DNA of 64,000 bases from Watersipora subatra (Eukaryota; Bryozoa; Gymnolaemata; Cheilostomatida; Watersiporidae), in assembly GCF_963576615.1 (NCBI RefSeq), contig NC_088708.1, positions 1,984,001 to 2,048,000 of the forward strand, written 5' to 3'. The notes beneath the pieces are model-generated. The model searched no databases. It saw nothing but the letters and a program-made list of their open reading frames with translations, and had not been told where the DNA came from. The translations under genes were made by a program, and so were the position numbers. Shown one piece after another: positions 29,946 through 42,800 of the stretch. Numbering within the stretch: position 1 is the stretch's first letter; each line of letters begins with the position of its first letter.

Positions 29946-32732
29946 ATATTTTGCTAAATGTTAGGTATTAGGATTATAATACAAATTATTTTTACTGGAT
30001 TTGATATCCTGGATACAAAAAACAATGTAAAACTGCAGACATATTTTAATCATAAACCCAAACAATTGTTGGAAGGTCTACAAAATTGTCAAAACTTAAT
30101 CATGGGTCGGCTGCTGACATTGGAGTTGTCTTTTCTATTTCTGTCCAAACCAGGAAACTATTGTTTTATGAAAACAGGTATAAAACACTTTATTTTAATG
30201 CGTGATAAGCCCATGGATTGACCTGCTACGGTATTGTTTTGTGGCTAACAACAAGATGTCAGTCATCCCGTGCTCTAAAGAGCTTCCGCAGAAACAACCG
30301 CCATTTTCACACGAGCAGCGCTGTAAATTTCGGGTAACATGGTGATGCCTTTATCAGGCTCAAAGTTGTGCTGTACGCTCAACCAGGTCTAAATATCAAT
30401 TAATCGATTCACTATTTTGGGAGGAAGTACAATATGAGCCTCACCTTCAAAAGGTATTTTTGTTGTTTGGAAGAACACTGTTTAATTGAAAGTGAGAAAC
30501 TGGAAATTTCCAGGTTTTACTTAAAATTTCATGAGTTGATCTGCATTCTACATTTGTTAATTGCTGAGATAGGCACAAAGTCAGTTACGTCTCAGTAGCT
30601 TGCCTTGCTTCAAAAGAAGCCATAGTTCTTATAAAGGTATTACGAAGTGTATGTAGAGCAACCCTTACTTACGGTTTAACCTTTCAGCTCACTCTCTCGC
30701 TAGCGCAAAGCGCCTTATCCAGAGCGGTGAACAAATATTGTCACCTCCGAGTGACAAACCATGTGCTCAAGGTATGAATAGGCTGGGTGCTATAGGTTTT
30801 TACTTACATTTACAGGAAGTGTATTAGTCCTACTATTTCTTCCACAGCGTCAGCTCTAGTCGGTCGCCTGTAAATGACGAACAGAAAAGGTCATCCTATC
30901 CATATTAACAATGCAAACAAACAGTATCCACACTTCATCACTTCTTGCAAGAATTGCAGCTCGTAGCAATTATTGTTAAAGGTCAGCTACTCATTCTTTT
31001 TTCACATCTCTGTATCTTAGACCTTCGCTCCTTCCAACTCTAGCCAAATAATCGCATCTTTTCTAACCAAACTTAGGTAATTGACTGAAGATGAGCACAC
31101 GACTTCAACTTGATACTACCTGAAAGCAAAGATTTTGTATCTTTGTTCAATGCCAGCCATTCATCGACTTACAGTTTATAAGTTCTAGTCAAAGTTATGA
31201 CAGAGATACTCGCTTGAACTTTGTACGATGTAGTCACTTTCTGTCTGTGTTCTAAGTGTCACAGAAAGGGTAGAGAGGTGGGTAAGTGTGACCAATGCGT
31301 CACTTAGAGATATCATTACAATAACAAGAGATAGACATACATTGTAAGTAGGGCATTGTAAGTAGATGCCAAGTTAAATATGTAAAAAGATAAAGCTCAT
31401 GATAACAGTTTTTCTATTCACATAAAATGAGACCTTTTCCTATATATGTTTACAAACTTTACACTAAACACCCATTCGTGCGCTCTTGTAAATGCAAGAA
31501 ATAGAGGTGGAATCGGTGTTGCGTCTTGCCTCACATCCTGCGACAGCCTCTCTCCTCTGCAACTTCATTTGGGGTAAAATGAAGGTGAACTGAGTGCAGT
31601 TTATGCAGCTTCTAACAAATGACCGTAGTCTTGTGCAATGTGATGATAGATGACATGGAAAACAAAGCTGGAATTATTGGAAAATCAGTTGCTATTTTTA
31701 CTCTTTAAAATGTGCCAAAATATTTTGGCAAGTAACATACGGAGAGTTGTGGATGGCATGAGCTAAGGTCTTTCTATCATAATGGCATTTTAAAGTGTTA
31801 GCTGGTCAAATCTTCTCTCCTTTTAGCAGGAGATTATTATCAAATATACTACTGGCAGCTTTGTCTCCTGCTGCCAAAACTTTAAAATTAAGCTGGAACA
31901 TGAAGACATTAAGTTATTATTTAGTAAACAACTGGCAGCTGCTGCCAACCCGTGTGCTTCTATCAATTCTTACATCATCTTCAACAGAAAATAATTTATG
32001 TTCATGGTTGAGCACAGAAATATCTTGGAGTTTCTGTTGTCCATTAAACTCATTAATTAGATTTTATAAGAAGAAACCTTTTCTCGTCTTTCTATCGCTG
32101 CTAAGGAGAGCTTGTGTCAAGGTTAGTAATATAGATGTACACATAGAAATACAAAATAAGACGTGGATCTTCCATGAGATTATGGATCGTATGTAAAGAT
32201 GGAGTCTTAAACTACTTCTTGAACATAAGCGAACAAGGGAAATGCAAACAAGCTTCCTTTAGAGGGAGATGATCATATTATTCGCATATAAATCGAAACG
32301 GCAATGACAGCGCATGAGCTGTCATGCAGGTGCACTGCTGGAATACCGGCACATCAATATGTCACTTTTTAAATGATGATTCAAAATTCTTGTGTTATAC
32401 AATCAGTGTAATTGTAACTATAAGGATGTTGAATCTTTAGATAAATTATACGAGTAATAGATTTATTTTCACTCTGATAACCCTGAATCCTCTTCAGGCA
32501 GACCAGACTGCATTCAATCATTATCCTTATCCCGACCATTCAGGTCATAATCCAGAGATGCGTGTCTAACAGTACATGCATCTTAATACCGACTATAAAA
32601 TCAACTAATAATGAAGGTTGAAGATAAATAATTTAACTTAATATAACTATTATGTTATATTGTTTGCGTCATAATCACACTTATATATAGCAATTAAATT
32701 TATTTATATTTGTCGGAAGAGGACACAGCCTA
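29946..32732. other. Intergenic DNA, no supported gene
   Basis: Open frames at 29958-30221 (87 residues) and 31795-32196 (133 residues, plus strand) show no recognisable domain. The latter has two alternative frames with partial openness and could be old transposon debris. Confidence 0.4.
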
Positions 32733-33281
32733 ACCTCTTTGGTAAGACCTGGCTCTTTGGTAAGACCTGGCTCTTTGGTAAGACCTGGCTCTTTGGTAAG
32801 ACCTGGCTCTTTGGTAAGACCTGGCTCTTTGGTAAGACCTGGCTCTTTGGTAAGACCTGGCTCTTTGGTAAGACCTGGCTCTTTGGTAAGACCTGGCTCT
32901 TTGGTAAGACCTGGCTCTTTGGTAAGACCTGGCTCTTTGGTAAGACCTGGCTCTTTGGTAAGACCTGGCTCTTTGGTAAGACCTGGCTCTTTGGTAAGAC
33001 CTGGCTCTTTGGTAAGACCTGGCTCTTTGGTAAGACCTGGCTCTTTGGTAAGACCTGGCTCTTTGGTAAGACCTGGCTCTTTGGTAAGACCTGGCTCTTT
33101 GGTAAGACCTGGCTCTTTGGTAAGACCTGGCTCTTTGGTAAGACCTGGCTCTTTGGTAAGACCTGGCTCTTTGGTAAGACCTGGCTCTTTGGTAAGACCT
33201 GGCTCTTTGGTAAGACCTGGCTCTTTGGTAAGACCTGGCTCATTGGTAAGACCTGGCTCTTTGGTAAGACCTGGCTCATTG
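32733..33281. repeat. 18 bp minisatellite, about 30 near-identical copies
   Basis: Unit CTCTTTGGTAAGACCTGG, almost without substitution; two copies near the right end have CTCATTGG. An 18 bp unit keeps frames open on both strands (LVRPGS and SQVLPK peptides), which are artefacts. Confidence 0.97.
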
Positions 33282-33289
33282 TCGCAAAC

Positions 33290-35340
33290 GTAACAACTTG
33301 CTTTTACTAGAATTTACAAAATATCAGGGTTGATGGGAGTTTCTCCAGCAACTAGTTTTTTCAACGCTCTATGCTAATAACTCGTAGGCCTACTGGTCAG
33401 CATTCAAAATAGGCATGACTTGATTGTAAACAGACATAGGCCTACACATGTTGTATTATACAAACAGGTGTATGTCTTAGTCAATATGAACCTTGATGGC
33501 ATTAGAAAACATCTCAGCCGATGAAGTTATAACGTATTTGCCAAGTTTGCCAAGCTACAGTGATTTAAAACATTCCAACTGGTTACAATATATATATTTA
33601 TACTCTTATATTTATATAAGAGTCTAAGAGTCGGTGTTTTACATATTTAAAAGTTTTTTATGTTTTACATTTCATTAAAATTTAGCAGAAGATGAAAACA
33701 GTTTAAAAACAGTGTTTCTGATTAATCATTATTACATAGACATGATATAAATACCTGCTGTTGAATTTTTACAGATTATTATGGTTCATGCAGTTAGCCA
33801 ATTTGCTATAAAGGCTGTACCTATCACCTTTATAATACAGCAATATGTTCTGGTTGCAAAAAAAATAAGCAATCGTAAAAACTAAGTTTTTTGTCAACGT
33901 TCAACTCTCCGGATGGTGTCAAGAACTCATAAACATCACAACTAGGAAGTCATAAGAAACCTCTTGATGCCTGTATAGGGACATAACCTTTCAATGTTAT
34001 ACAGTCGTGTAACTTGAGTGAAGCGAAGAATCCGGTGTGAATCAGACTTGAGGAGTTTGTCTCAAACTACCCCACAGATATCAACATCCTTTCAACGCTT
34101 TAAAAACATGGTCAAAGCTTTTCTCAGCGGGTCGGAGGATGCTTATCATAACTGTGATGCGGATAGTTGGTACCCATCAGTTGTACAGGTTTGAGTTTAG
34201 CAAAGGTGCAAATAACTAGTAAGGAAGGACATATTTAAGGAAGCCAATAAAAATAGCTTGAAGATATTTTGGATGCACTTTCTCATGAAATCCAGACTAA
34301 AGCAGTCTAAGAATATTCTATGAATGTCATCAAATTTGGTATAATAATGTGGTATATCGATAGGATGATAGGATACATTGAGTAAAATAGAGAAATACAT
34401 TGAGTAAGATACACTAACTGTATCTGTAACTAGGCACGCCTGTGATCAGCTGAAATATAATGCTTACTGGTAGACTGACAGTTCGGTGCGTCGCAGAGAC
34501 TAGCGGGTGGAATAATTATCTGCACAAATATTCTGAAGTGCATTAAGGCGGTTGATTGGTGCAGGTATTCAAGTGTTGATCAATGTTACGAGTTCGAAAC
34601 CTGCATGGCACAATATTTTTTTTCACAGCATCTAACCGTGGCTTCGAACAGGTGGCCGGAAATGGCCCTTGTTACCTATTACCTAGTTATTATAGAAAAG
34701 ATTGTGACGAACATCTTTATCTTTAATCCATTTTATTCATTTCCAATGCTTGTTTATCTCAAGTTTGCTTTCGAATGACCATGATGTGCGACACCAACAA
34801 GTATTTATATATGGTCAACGAAGTTCTTATTTGTAAAAGATATGATTATGAGGGTCACTAGATTAAAACTACTCAAGAAACCATTCAGGCAATACTGTAG
34901 ATAACCAAGTTGTCAAAAACCCAGTTTTTTATCAATTATAACGTATAACTATTGTATAAAACTAAAGCATCTGTATTTGACTGTTTACAATTAACGGGTA
35001 AAACTTTTCTTTATTTCTTTAGCACGAACAACAAAGCAAGTACGGACAAGCGTTATTATTGTCATCAGAATTTTTTCCATATTAGATAATACATGTGATG
35101 ACATTATATGTCTTTTGTTGCCATTCGAACTACTGAGGGCAACCCTCATTGGTCGATGTATCTGTGAGCTCATCAATTCACAGCGGCGACGTGTGCGGCC
35201 ACAGCCAACAAGTGTACACTATGTGTCTACAGGGTATTTCACTGGTGCGTATCTCAGTTTTGAGCTCCTTTTCCAAAAGATATTTAACTATTCCTAAAAA
35301 ACATCAAACAATTTAGTTCTACTTGATATAAAGTCCGTGA
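33290..35340. other. Intergenic DNA with one possible tRNA-like repeat
   Basis: Near 34545-34620 GAGTTCGAAACC resembles a polymerase III B box, preceded by GGCGGTTGATTGG, a weak A box; possibly a SINE head. The rest is AT-rich without supported genes. Confidence 0.35.
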
Positions 35341-35344
35341 TGAA

Positions 35345-35770
35345 ACTGGTACAGCTGACTGTTGCCTATACTATAGCTACAACTGACTGTAGCTAATGCT
35401 ATAGCTACAACTGACTGTAGCCTATGCTATAGCTACAACTGACTGTAGCTAATGCTATAGCCACAACTGACTGTAGCTAATGCTATAGCCACAACTGACT
35501 GTAGCTAATGCTATAGCTACAACTGACTGTAGCCTATGCTATAGCTACAACTGACTGTAGCTAATGCTATAGCCACAACTGACTGTAGCTAATGCTATAG
35601 CTACAACTGACTGTAGTCTGTGCTATAGCTAAAGCTGATTGTAGTCTATGCTATAGCTACAACTGACTGTAGTCTGTGCTATAGCTACAACTAACTGTAG
35701 CCTATGCTATAGTTAAAGCTGATTGTAATCTATGCTATAGCTACAACTGACTTGTCTATGCTATAGCTAC
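35345..35770. repeat. 28 bp minisatellite, about 15 copies
   Basis: Unit contains GCTATAGCTACAACTGAC, then TGTAGCTAAT. It contains the palindrome CTATAG and decays at the right end. Confidence 0.9.
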
Positions 35771-35779
35771 ATCTGATTA

Positions 35780-38700
35780 TGCAATGTCAACGGAAAATCC
35801 ATCATTTTCAGAAGATCAGCAAATGGACCGCGGTAATCTCAACCAGCTCCTTGTCTGAAGAGATTCAACTCTAAGTTTAACTCTATAGAAATACGTAGCA
35901 AGTGCTATTTTTTGCTACTCCAGGTTTAGACTTGCAAAACAGCAAAAAACAACTGCATTGAAAATGCAAATATTGTATAAATATTAACAGTTCTCGGCTA
36001 ATCTATAGCAGAAAAGACAAGAAAACAGATTTTGTGCTGGGACCGGATTCCTGGGTGAAAGCTCATAAAAAATGTGCGGTCAGTAGGGTGAGAGAGTTAG
36101 AGTAATCCAACTAAATGTGGCCACATTTAACCAAACAACCACCAAAATGGTTTACACCTAGATACTGACTGCAATATCACTCTTCTATTGATGTATTGTG
36201 ATTGATGACACTACAGATACATGAAGATGCTGCCTTATTAAATTGGAAAGCAGCGAATCTAGAGGCGTGGTTTGCTGCACTCTTCCAAACCCAGCATATC
36301 TGCTGCTCTGCTCATCTCGACGGCTTACCATCCGATACACTAATATTTGTGTCTCCACTCATTTTACAAACTTATAGAGAAACGACTCCTTACAAGCCTC
36401 CCCATACATATACCTATTCTTGCACCGAGCCTTTCACCTTGGTCAATGATAGATCAAAGATTAGCTATTTTTCTCATGTCCTTCAAAAGCATAAATGCCA
36501 AGAATGCGTAACCATAAATCCTTGTTGATGGGTTAGTCATAACCATCTCTTTATGCCAATATTGTTGCAACGTGTGAAACAAGAGAGAACAGGCCGTGCT
36601 ACACACTTTCTATATTTCATCTTGCAAGCAGATAGATATAATGACCTTCTCATGCACGAGCTGCCAGAGCTGCACACCGCAATGTAAATAAGGAGAAGCC
36701 AAATTGTCACTCTTACTTGTACTCGGGAGATAACATTTGGAACACAAGGAAGGTCTAAGCTCCACCTCGAGGAAGGTCATGAGTGAGTATGTGATCATAT
36801 CATTGCATTCTAGAATTCAGGCTATGCCAAGGTTGCAAATGTAGATGATTCACGGGCTATAATTTGTCACGTTATTAATGTTCTGTTTAAGTTAAGCAAA
36901 CTTTTAAAAACTAAAAACCCTGAAACATCTCTATTGTGAAACTAAAGGTAGATTTTGCAGCCAATCTTTTTATTAAACTCAGCTATAAAATCCGAGGCTC
37001 GACGATGCTGTTTATTTGAGTGATTAACTTTGGGTTTTTTGCTGGGTCAGCAAAATTCAACGCAGAACAGGAAATGGTAATACAAAATTAATTCTTGGCA
37101 TGCTGTGTCTATTTAAATATTAATCATAAAAGGTTAGACCATCTTAAAGGCTAAAAAACTAGTACCGATGTCAGCCGCTTGCGATGTGCAGCTTCAAACT
37201 AGTGCCTATGGAGTGTTAGCCTACTTGTTATCACAAGTACAGCAAATGCATTTCGTAATTCATATATGAATTTGTTGCAGAAGGATTTCTCTCGAATCAA
37301 AAATGTTTTCATAGAAAGATCCATTTACTCAGCCTAGATAAACCTGTTATCTGACAACAAGTTTCTTTTACGTTCTCACAACTCTACACCATGTATTATA
37401 TTAACCTTCTAAAAAGATAGGGACTTAAGCATGACACTTTCTCTTGCCATGCAAACAGTTAGCGACCTTTAGCTCCGTGACTCCCTATACCAATTATTTT
37501 GATAATAAATGCTCTATTCTTTTATATTACCATTAGTTTCTGTGAGAAGCTACCAACGATGCTCTATTGGGTTCACTAAATAGGTGAAAGCACTGTGAAG
37601 AATGCTGGCGGGCGTTTATGCCAGACAGACAGCGAACTGATGCGCAGCATTTCACAATTGCTCAAACACAATTCAACAAAAGAGCGCCTTATAAACGCTT
37701 TCTCTTAGATTCCATGGAGTCACAGCCACTTGAGTGCTCTACCCGGCTGCAAAAAACGTCACCGCGTGATATGGGTTACGAAACCAAACAAATGCTATTT
37801 CGTCATAGGGAAAATATATCAGATAAGAAGCATACTATTGGCAATTGTTCATTAGTGAGCTCAGTACAGCGTGCTCTCTATAAAGGAACCAAGTTATTTA
37901 TGACTTGGTGCCAATGACAAATAGAGCATTTGACCTAGATAGGCTCATCAGCCATTCACAATCTAAAGATTGCAATAATATGACTTTGTTTTCAGGTGTG
38001 AATATGTATAAAGTGACAAGTATTAAAGATTTGACTTAGATTTGCAAAGAAATTCACTCGATATGGACAAGAGGAGTTGTTACAAAAGAGCGAGTACGGA
38101 AGAGTCACCTACCACCCTCAACGCTCACCAGGACTCAGAGTAATACACTATATTATTTATTCAAGAGTAGCCAAGATTTTTGAAAAGCGTATCATTAGCG
38201 CTAGAAATAAATCAGTTATGCATGCCATAAATAGTAGCTATAATGAAATTAATAATGGAATGATAATAATTATAATATTAAAATTAAGAATAACAATAAA
38301 ATAAACGTAAGAGGGTTTAGGTGACTGACAGATAAAAAGTATATCTGAAGTGAGAACAAGCAGGACTGCATCCTCAGTGTTGAAAAGATGATGAGAGACG
38401 GAGGAGACGTGTGAGAGAAGCAGAGGCCCGAAGAGATTTGCTCACTAACAAGAGTGTTCATATTATTACTAAAGAAAAAACTAGCAAGAAGGAAGCCCGA
38501 AGAAATGGAGGACAAAAAATGAAAACTTGACAATTTAAAGCACGATACTAATAGATTGTGCAAAGAAGCATAACAGAGGAAGGACAAGTTTGACAGACAA
38601 AGGAGGAACAGCAAAAACACACAAATTGATACAAAGACAAATAGATAACAATTGTTTGAAGGTCAAGTATTGAGACTACGAAAGGATCAAATTCTGTTCA

Positions 38701-39656
38701 TAGGTTAAAAGGCATAACAATAGTAACAATAATAATAATGATAATAATAATGATAATAATAATAACTTATCTCGTCTCAAACCTTGCTGAGGTCGGCGCT
38801 GAACTGTCTTTCAAAACAATTAAGAAAACAGCTCTACTCTAAACTGAAAAGTTTTTAAGGAAGACTCTTCAGTAGAAGGAATCATTAAATCTTGGTTGTG
38901 AAGACAGTTTTTAAAATATAACAATAATGATAATTATAAAAATACAAAAAATAATAATAGTTATAATAATAATAGTTATAATAATAGTTATAATAATAAT
39001 TATAATGGTAACAATAATAATAATAATAATAATGGTAATAGCAATAATAGTAACAATAATTTTTGTCGACAAAGAATGCTGAAAGGAGACGATTGATACT
39101 AGAGAAATATGTAGCAGAGATTTCTCACTGGAAGTAAATAACCAAATGCCAAGATCTACTAGGAGTAAACTCAATGTGAGAAATCTGAACAATATAGTAA
39201 TGAGATTGATTGAAACATTATGGGCCATTCATAGCCTGTGGCTAGATGGGGGAATTTTATAAAAGATACCTGAGCAACTTGCCGCCAACTATACTGCTGG
39301 AACCATCATAAGAAGTGCTGCCTAAGTCTATGTTAGAAGGAGTCATAACTGGAGCAAGCTGAAAAATCTCAATGATATAATTGTTACGGTATAATATAAC
39401 AATAAGAATTATCTGCTTATTGCAATAATGATACTTTTGATGATGATGATAATAGTAGTATTAATAATAATAATTGTAGTAAGGATAATAATCATACTCA
39501 TGAAAAAAGAGTAATATCAACTAGTGTACTTAAAAGCATGTTGATGTGTTGTATAACTGCATAGAGTGCATGCAAGCTGACATCTGAAACTCTGACATCT
39601 GAAACTGACATTATGAAGTGGCATTCACAGTGGTTATGGTATTTTCTTCTCCACAG
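35780..39656. other. 5' flank of SDR gene; no supported gene
   Basis: Open frames of 108 residues (36202-36528) and 99 residues (37618-37917) have no recognisable motif. (AAT)n-type microsatellites lie at 38716-38765, 38923-39060 and 39435-39500. A leader exon and promoter for the SDR gene should lie here or further upstream, but I could not place them. Confidence 0.4.
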
Positions 39657-39732
39657 GACTGTTGGAAGGACTGGAGAAATTTCTTCATTCCTCACATTCG
39701 TACGACGGCTGCTGACAGCTCTGCTTACGGCC

Positions 39733-39859
39733 ATGATTTTCTATCTCATCAAGAACATAGGCATGGCTGCTCAATATGTCTCCAGTTGGACAGCACACGT
39801 CTCCAGCAATCGTTTAAACGCGACGACTGACCTTTCCAAGAAATACGTTCTGATCACAG
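39733..39859 (+). CDS. SDR exon 1 (coding part)
   Basis: The exon probably begins at 39657, after the strong acceptor TTTTCTTCTCCACAG. ATG at 39733 opens MIFYLIKNIGMAAQYVSSWT and the exon ends at KKYVLITG before GTATGT, phase 1. An upstream in-frame ATG at 39613 would apply only if that acceptor is not used. Confidence 0.8.
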
Positions 39860-42800
39860 GTATGTCCTTTTGTGTTTGTTTCCCTATGCACTCACCGCTC
39901 TGTACATCCTATAATGAAACTCTATAGCAAAGTGTATTTGTTGTTTGATAAGAAGCGGGCATGGCTGAGGGTTAGCCACAAAAGATATCTAGATGTATTG
40001 TTGATCAGAGAAAAAACAGTAGTCAGTCTGTTAGGCCTCCTGGCGTTTCCAACCACAGAAATTGGTTTATATCAGGCAGACAAGACTATAGGTAAAGCAG
40101 CTGTTTAAAATGTTCATTGAGGGCAGCGGCAGCAACAGCCTGTTGTATGTGAAGTTTTAAAATGCAGATCATTTATGTAAAAGTCAACAAAAAATTTCAG
40201 CTGGGAATCGAAACAAGCTATAGTTATAAATGCTGCTTCCACTGGTACCTAATTGTACATATCATATCACATTATGTAAGTTCCTAAGGTGTCTCTACAT
40301 TAACTTATAAGCGTTTGGACTTTGTCAAAAACTGGATCCATTCATCATTTAGAGAGCGGCTTATAATTATCAGTTGATTAGTTAAAATTCGGTTTGTAGT
40401 CAATTGTTGGATAATTAGTATGGTACGATACAACGATAAGAGAATCCAACAGCCTGGTTTCCTTTAATCACGTACAAATGACCGTTTCAGTAGTATTCTG
40501 AAGTTTAACCTAAAGTGCCCCAGAGCTCACTAAATCTCTCTTGTAACAACAAACTGCTGCTATTCCTTTATTTGCTTAACACTAATAAACACTTTATTAC
40601 ATGTAACCGCCAATAAAACATATTTACAAAAAGCAGTTTTATGTCAATAAGCAAAACACGACAGGAAGTTCTTCATGATTCACGAGTGACAAGCGAGTGA
40701 CAAGTGACACGAGTGACAAGCGAGTGACAAGTGACACGAGTGACAAGTTCTCTCGTCTATCTCGTCTCTCGTCTCTCTCGTCATTGTAATTAAAAATAAC
40801 TATTGCTATTGCTTTTTATTCGGTTATTAATTTTGTTGTTTTCAAGAAACATACGATAAATATAAATATAAATATTAATCTTTAATCTTTATGGCAGCGC
40901 ATGAGAATGTTTTCATATTTCATTAGCCAAATTTTTTACTTTTTTCTTATGGTTTTCATATGAACAACTTCTAGTATCCATAAATTGCTTGTGGCTGCCT
41001 AAACTTATGTTGAAGCAAGCTCTTACAGGACAGTTTGAGACTTTACAAATTCATAAAAACAACTATAATTTTAAAATGGAACCTTCATGCGGAACAACAT
41101 GGAAACACATGGAACAACACGTGTTTCCTGACAATCATCAAATAAAGTGGTACATCCTTGACCTTTTAGTTAGCCTAAAACATTAGTTATAGCAGCGTGC
41201 TTTTGTAACCAATGAAAATGAAGGATAAAATACATATGCATATAATTTGCATTATCAGCTAAAGTGGGACCATTTCAAAATGATTGACACAGAACTAGGT
41301 CAAAATCAAATACACTAGTGGATTAGCTAATGTTCCCACAACTTGAGAGTATCATGCTAAATCAGAGAGCAGATCACAAAGTTTGCCTGAAGAGCTGTGT
41401 TGGTAGTGCAAGGTGGTAGCGCCAGGTGGTAGTACAAGGTGGTAGTGCCAGGTAGTAGTGCCAGGTGGTAGTGCAAGGTGGTAGTGCTAGGTGGTAGGGC
41501 AAGGTGGTAGTGCATTGTGGTTGCGCCAGGTGGTAGTGCCAGGTGGTAGTGCCAGGTGGTAGTGCCAGGTGGTAGTGCCAGGTGGTAGTGCTAGGTGGTA
41601 GGGCAAGGTGGTAGTGCATTGTGGTTGTGCCAGGTGGTAGTGCCAGGTGGTAGTGCCAGGTGGTAGTGCCAGGTGGTAGTGCCAGGTGGTAGTGCAAGGT
41701 GGTAGTGCCAGGTGGTAGGGCAAGGTGGTAGTGCAGTGTGGTAGTGCCAGGTGGTAGGGCAAGGTGGTAGTGCCAGGTGGTAGGGCAAGGTGGTAGTGCA
41801 GTGTGGTAGTGCCAGGTGGTAGTGCTAGGTGGTAGTGCCAGGTGGTAGTGCAAGGTGGTAGTGCCAGGTGGTAGTGCTAGGTGGTAGTGCTAGGTGGTAG
41901 TGCAAGGTGGTAGTGCCAGGTGGTAGTGCTAGATTGTAGTGTCAGGTGGTAGTGCCAGGTGGTAGTGCAGGGTGGTAGTGCCAGGGCTCGCCTACAGGGC
42001 TCGCAAATGATTATGTTTAAATGTTAGTCTATGCAACAGCAGCAAGAGCTGATGACAGCATTGCAACTGTCCAATTCTATAATCAGTCTCACAAACTACT
42101 AATCACAGAGGCAAAGGTAAGACTATGCGCAAGGTGATGGTCAGCCATAAGGTGAAGGTCATATTCTAAGTAAAGCTCAGATTGCTCTACTCTTGAGAAC
42201 ACTATTCCAAGATGCAACCTGCTGACCGCTAATTTGAGGCCTGTGATTCCTTTGTTGCCTATTTATATATTTAGAACAAAATGTAATTATTTTTACCTAA
42301 TTCTGATAGATTATGACTTTTTTTTATAAAAATTTGGAGATCTATCGATAACTCAATTCTACTCTCTTACACTTGCGCGATACAGCAGCGTGATAGATTA
42401 GTGCCGTGATCACGCAGCTAATAACTTAATCTATTCATCAAATGAGTGAGTCAAAGCGAGTGCAGCTCCCACAAACTAGGGGCAACACAAAATGGTTTCT
42501 GACCTGTAAAAACAACAGAAATTTTACAAGTTTCACTCTGCATCTGCTGGTTTATTTTACGTTTACAGTCAAACATGGATAACTCCAAGTTCACGGGACC
42601 GAGTGAAAGTGTCTGAGTTATCAGAGTGTTCAAGTTATCAGAGCAGTGTCACAAGTCCATGTATTTATTAGTAGATACATTTACATATACAAACTATAAT
42701 ATAAATCAAAAGCATAAATGGCTTGTTTCAAATTAAATGCTTCTATGTAAAGTTTGAAAAGATTTTATCAGAAAGTATAGAGATTTTTTATCACTTGAAA

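Noticed and set aside
31795-32196. 133-residue plus frame
   Set aside because: Composition looks random (Leu/Ser rich), another frame is equally open in parts, and there are no motifs.
32704-33293. Long open frames on both strands (SQVLPK and LVRPGS repeats)
   Set aside because: An 18 bp unit without stops keeps any frame open; no start context, no unique sequence and both strands open at once.
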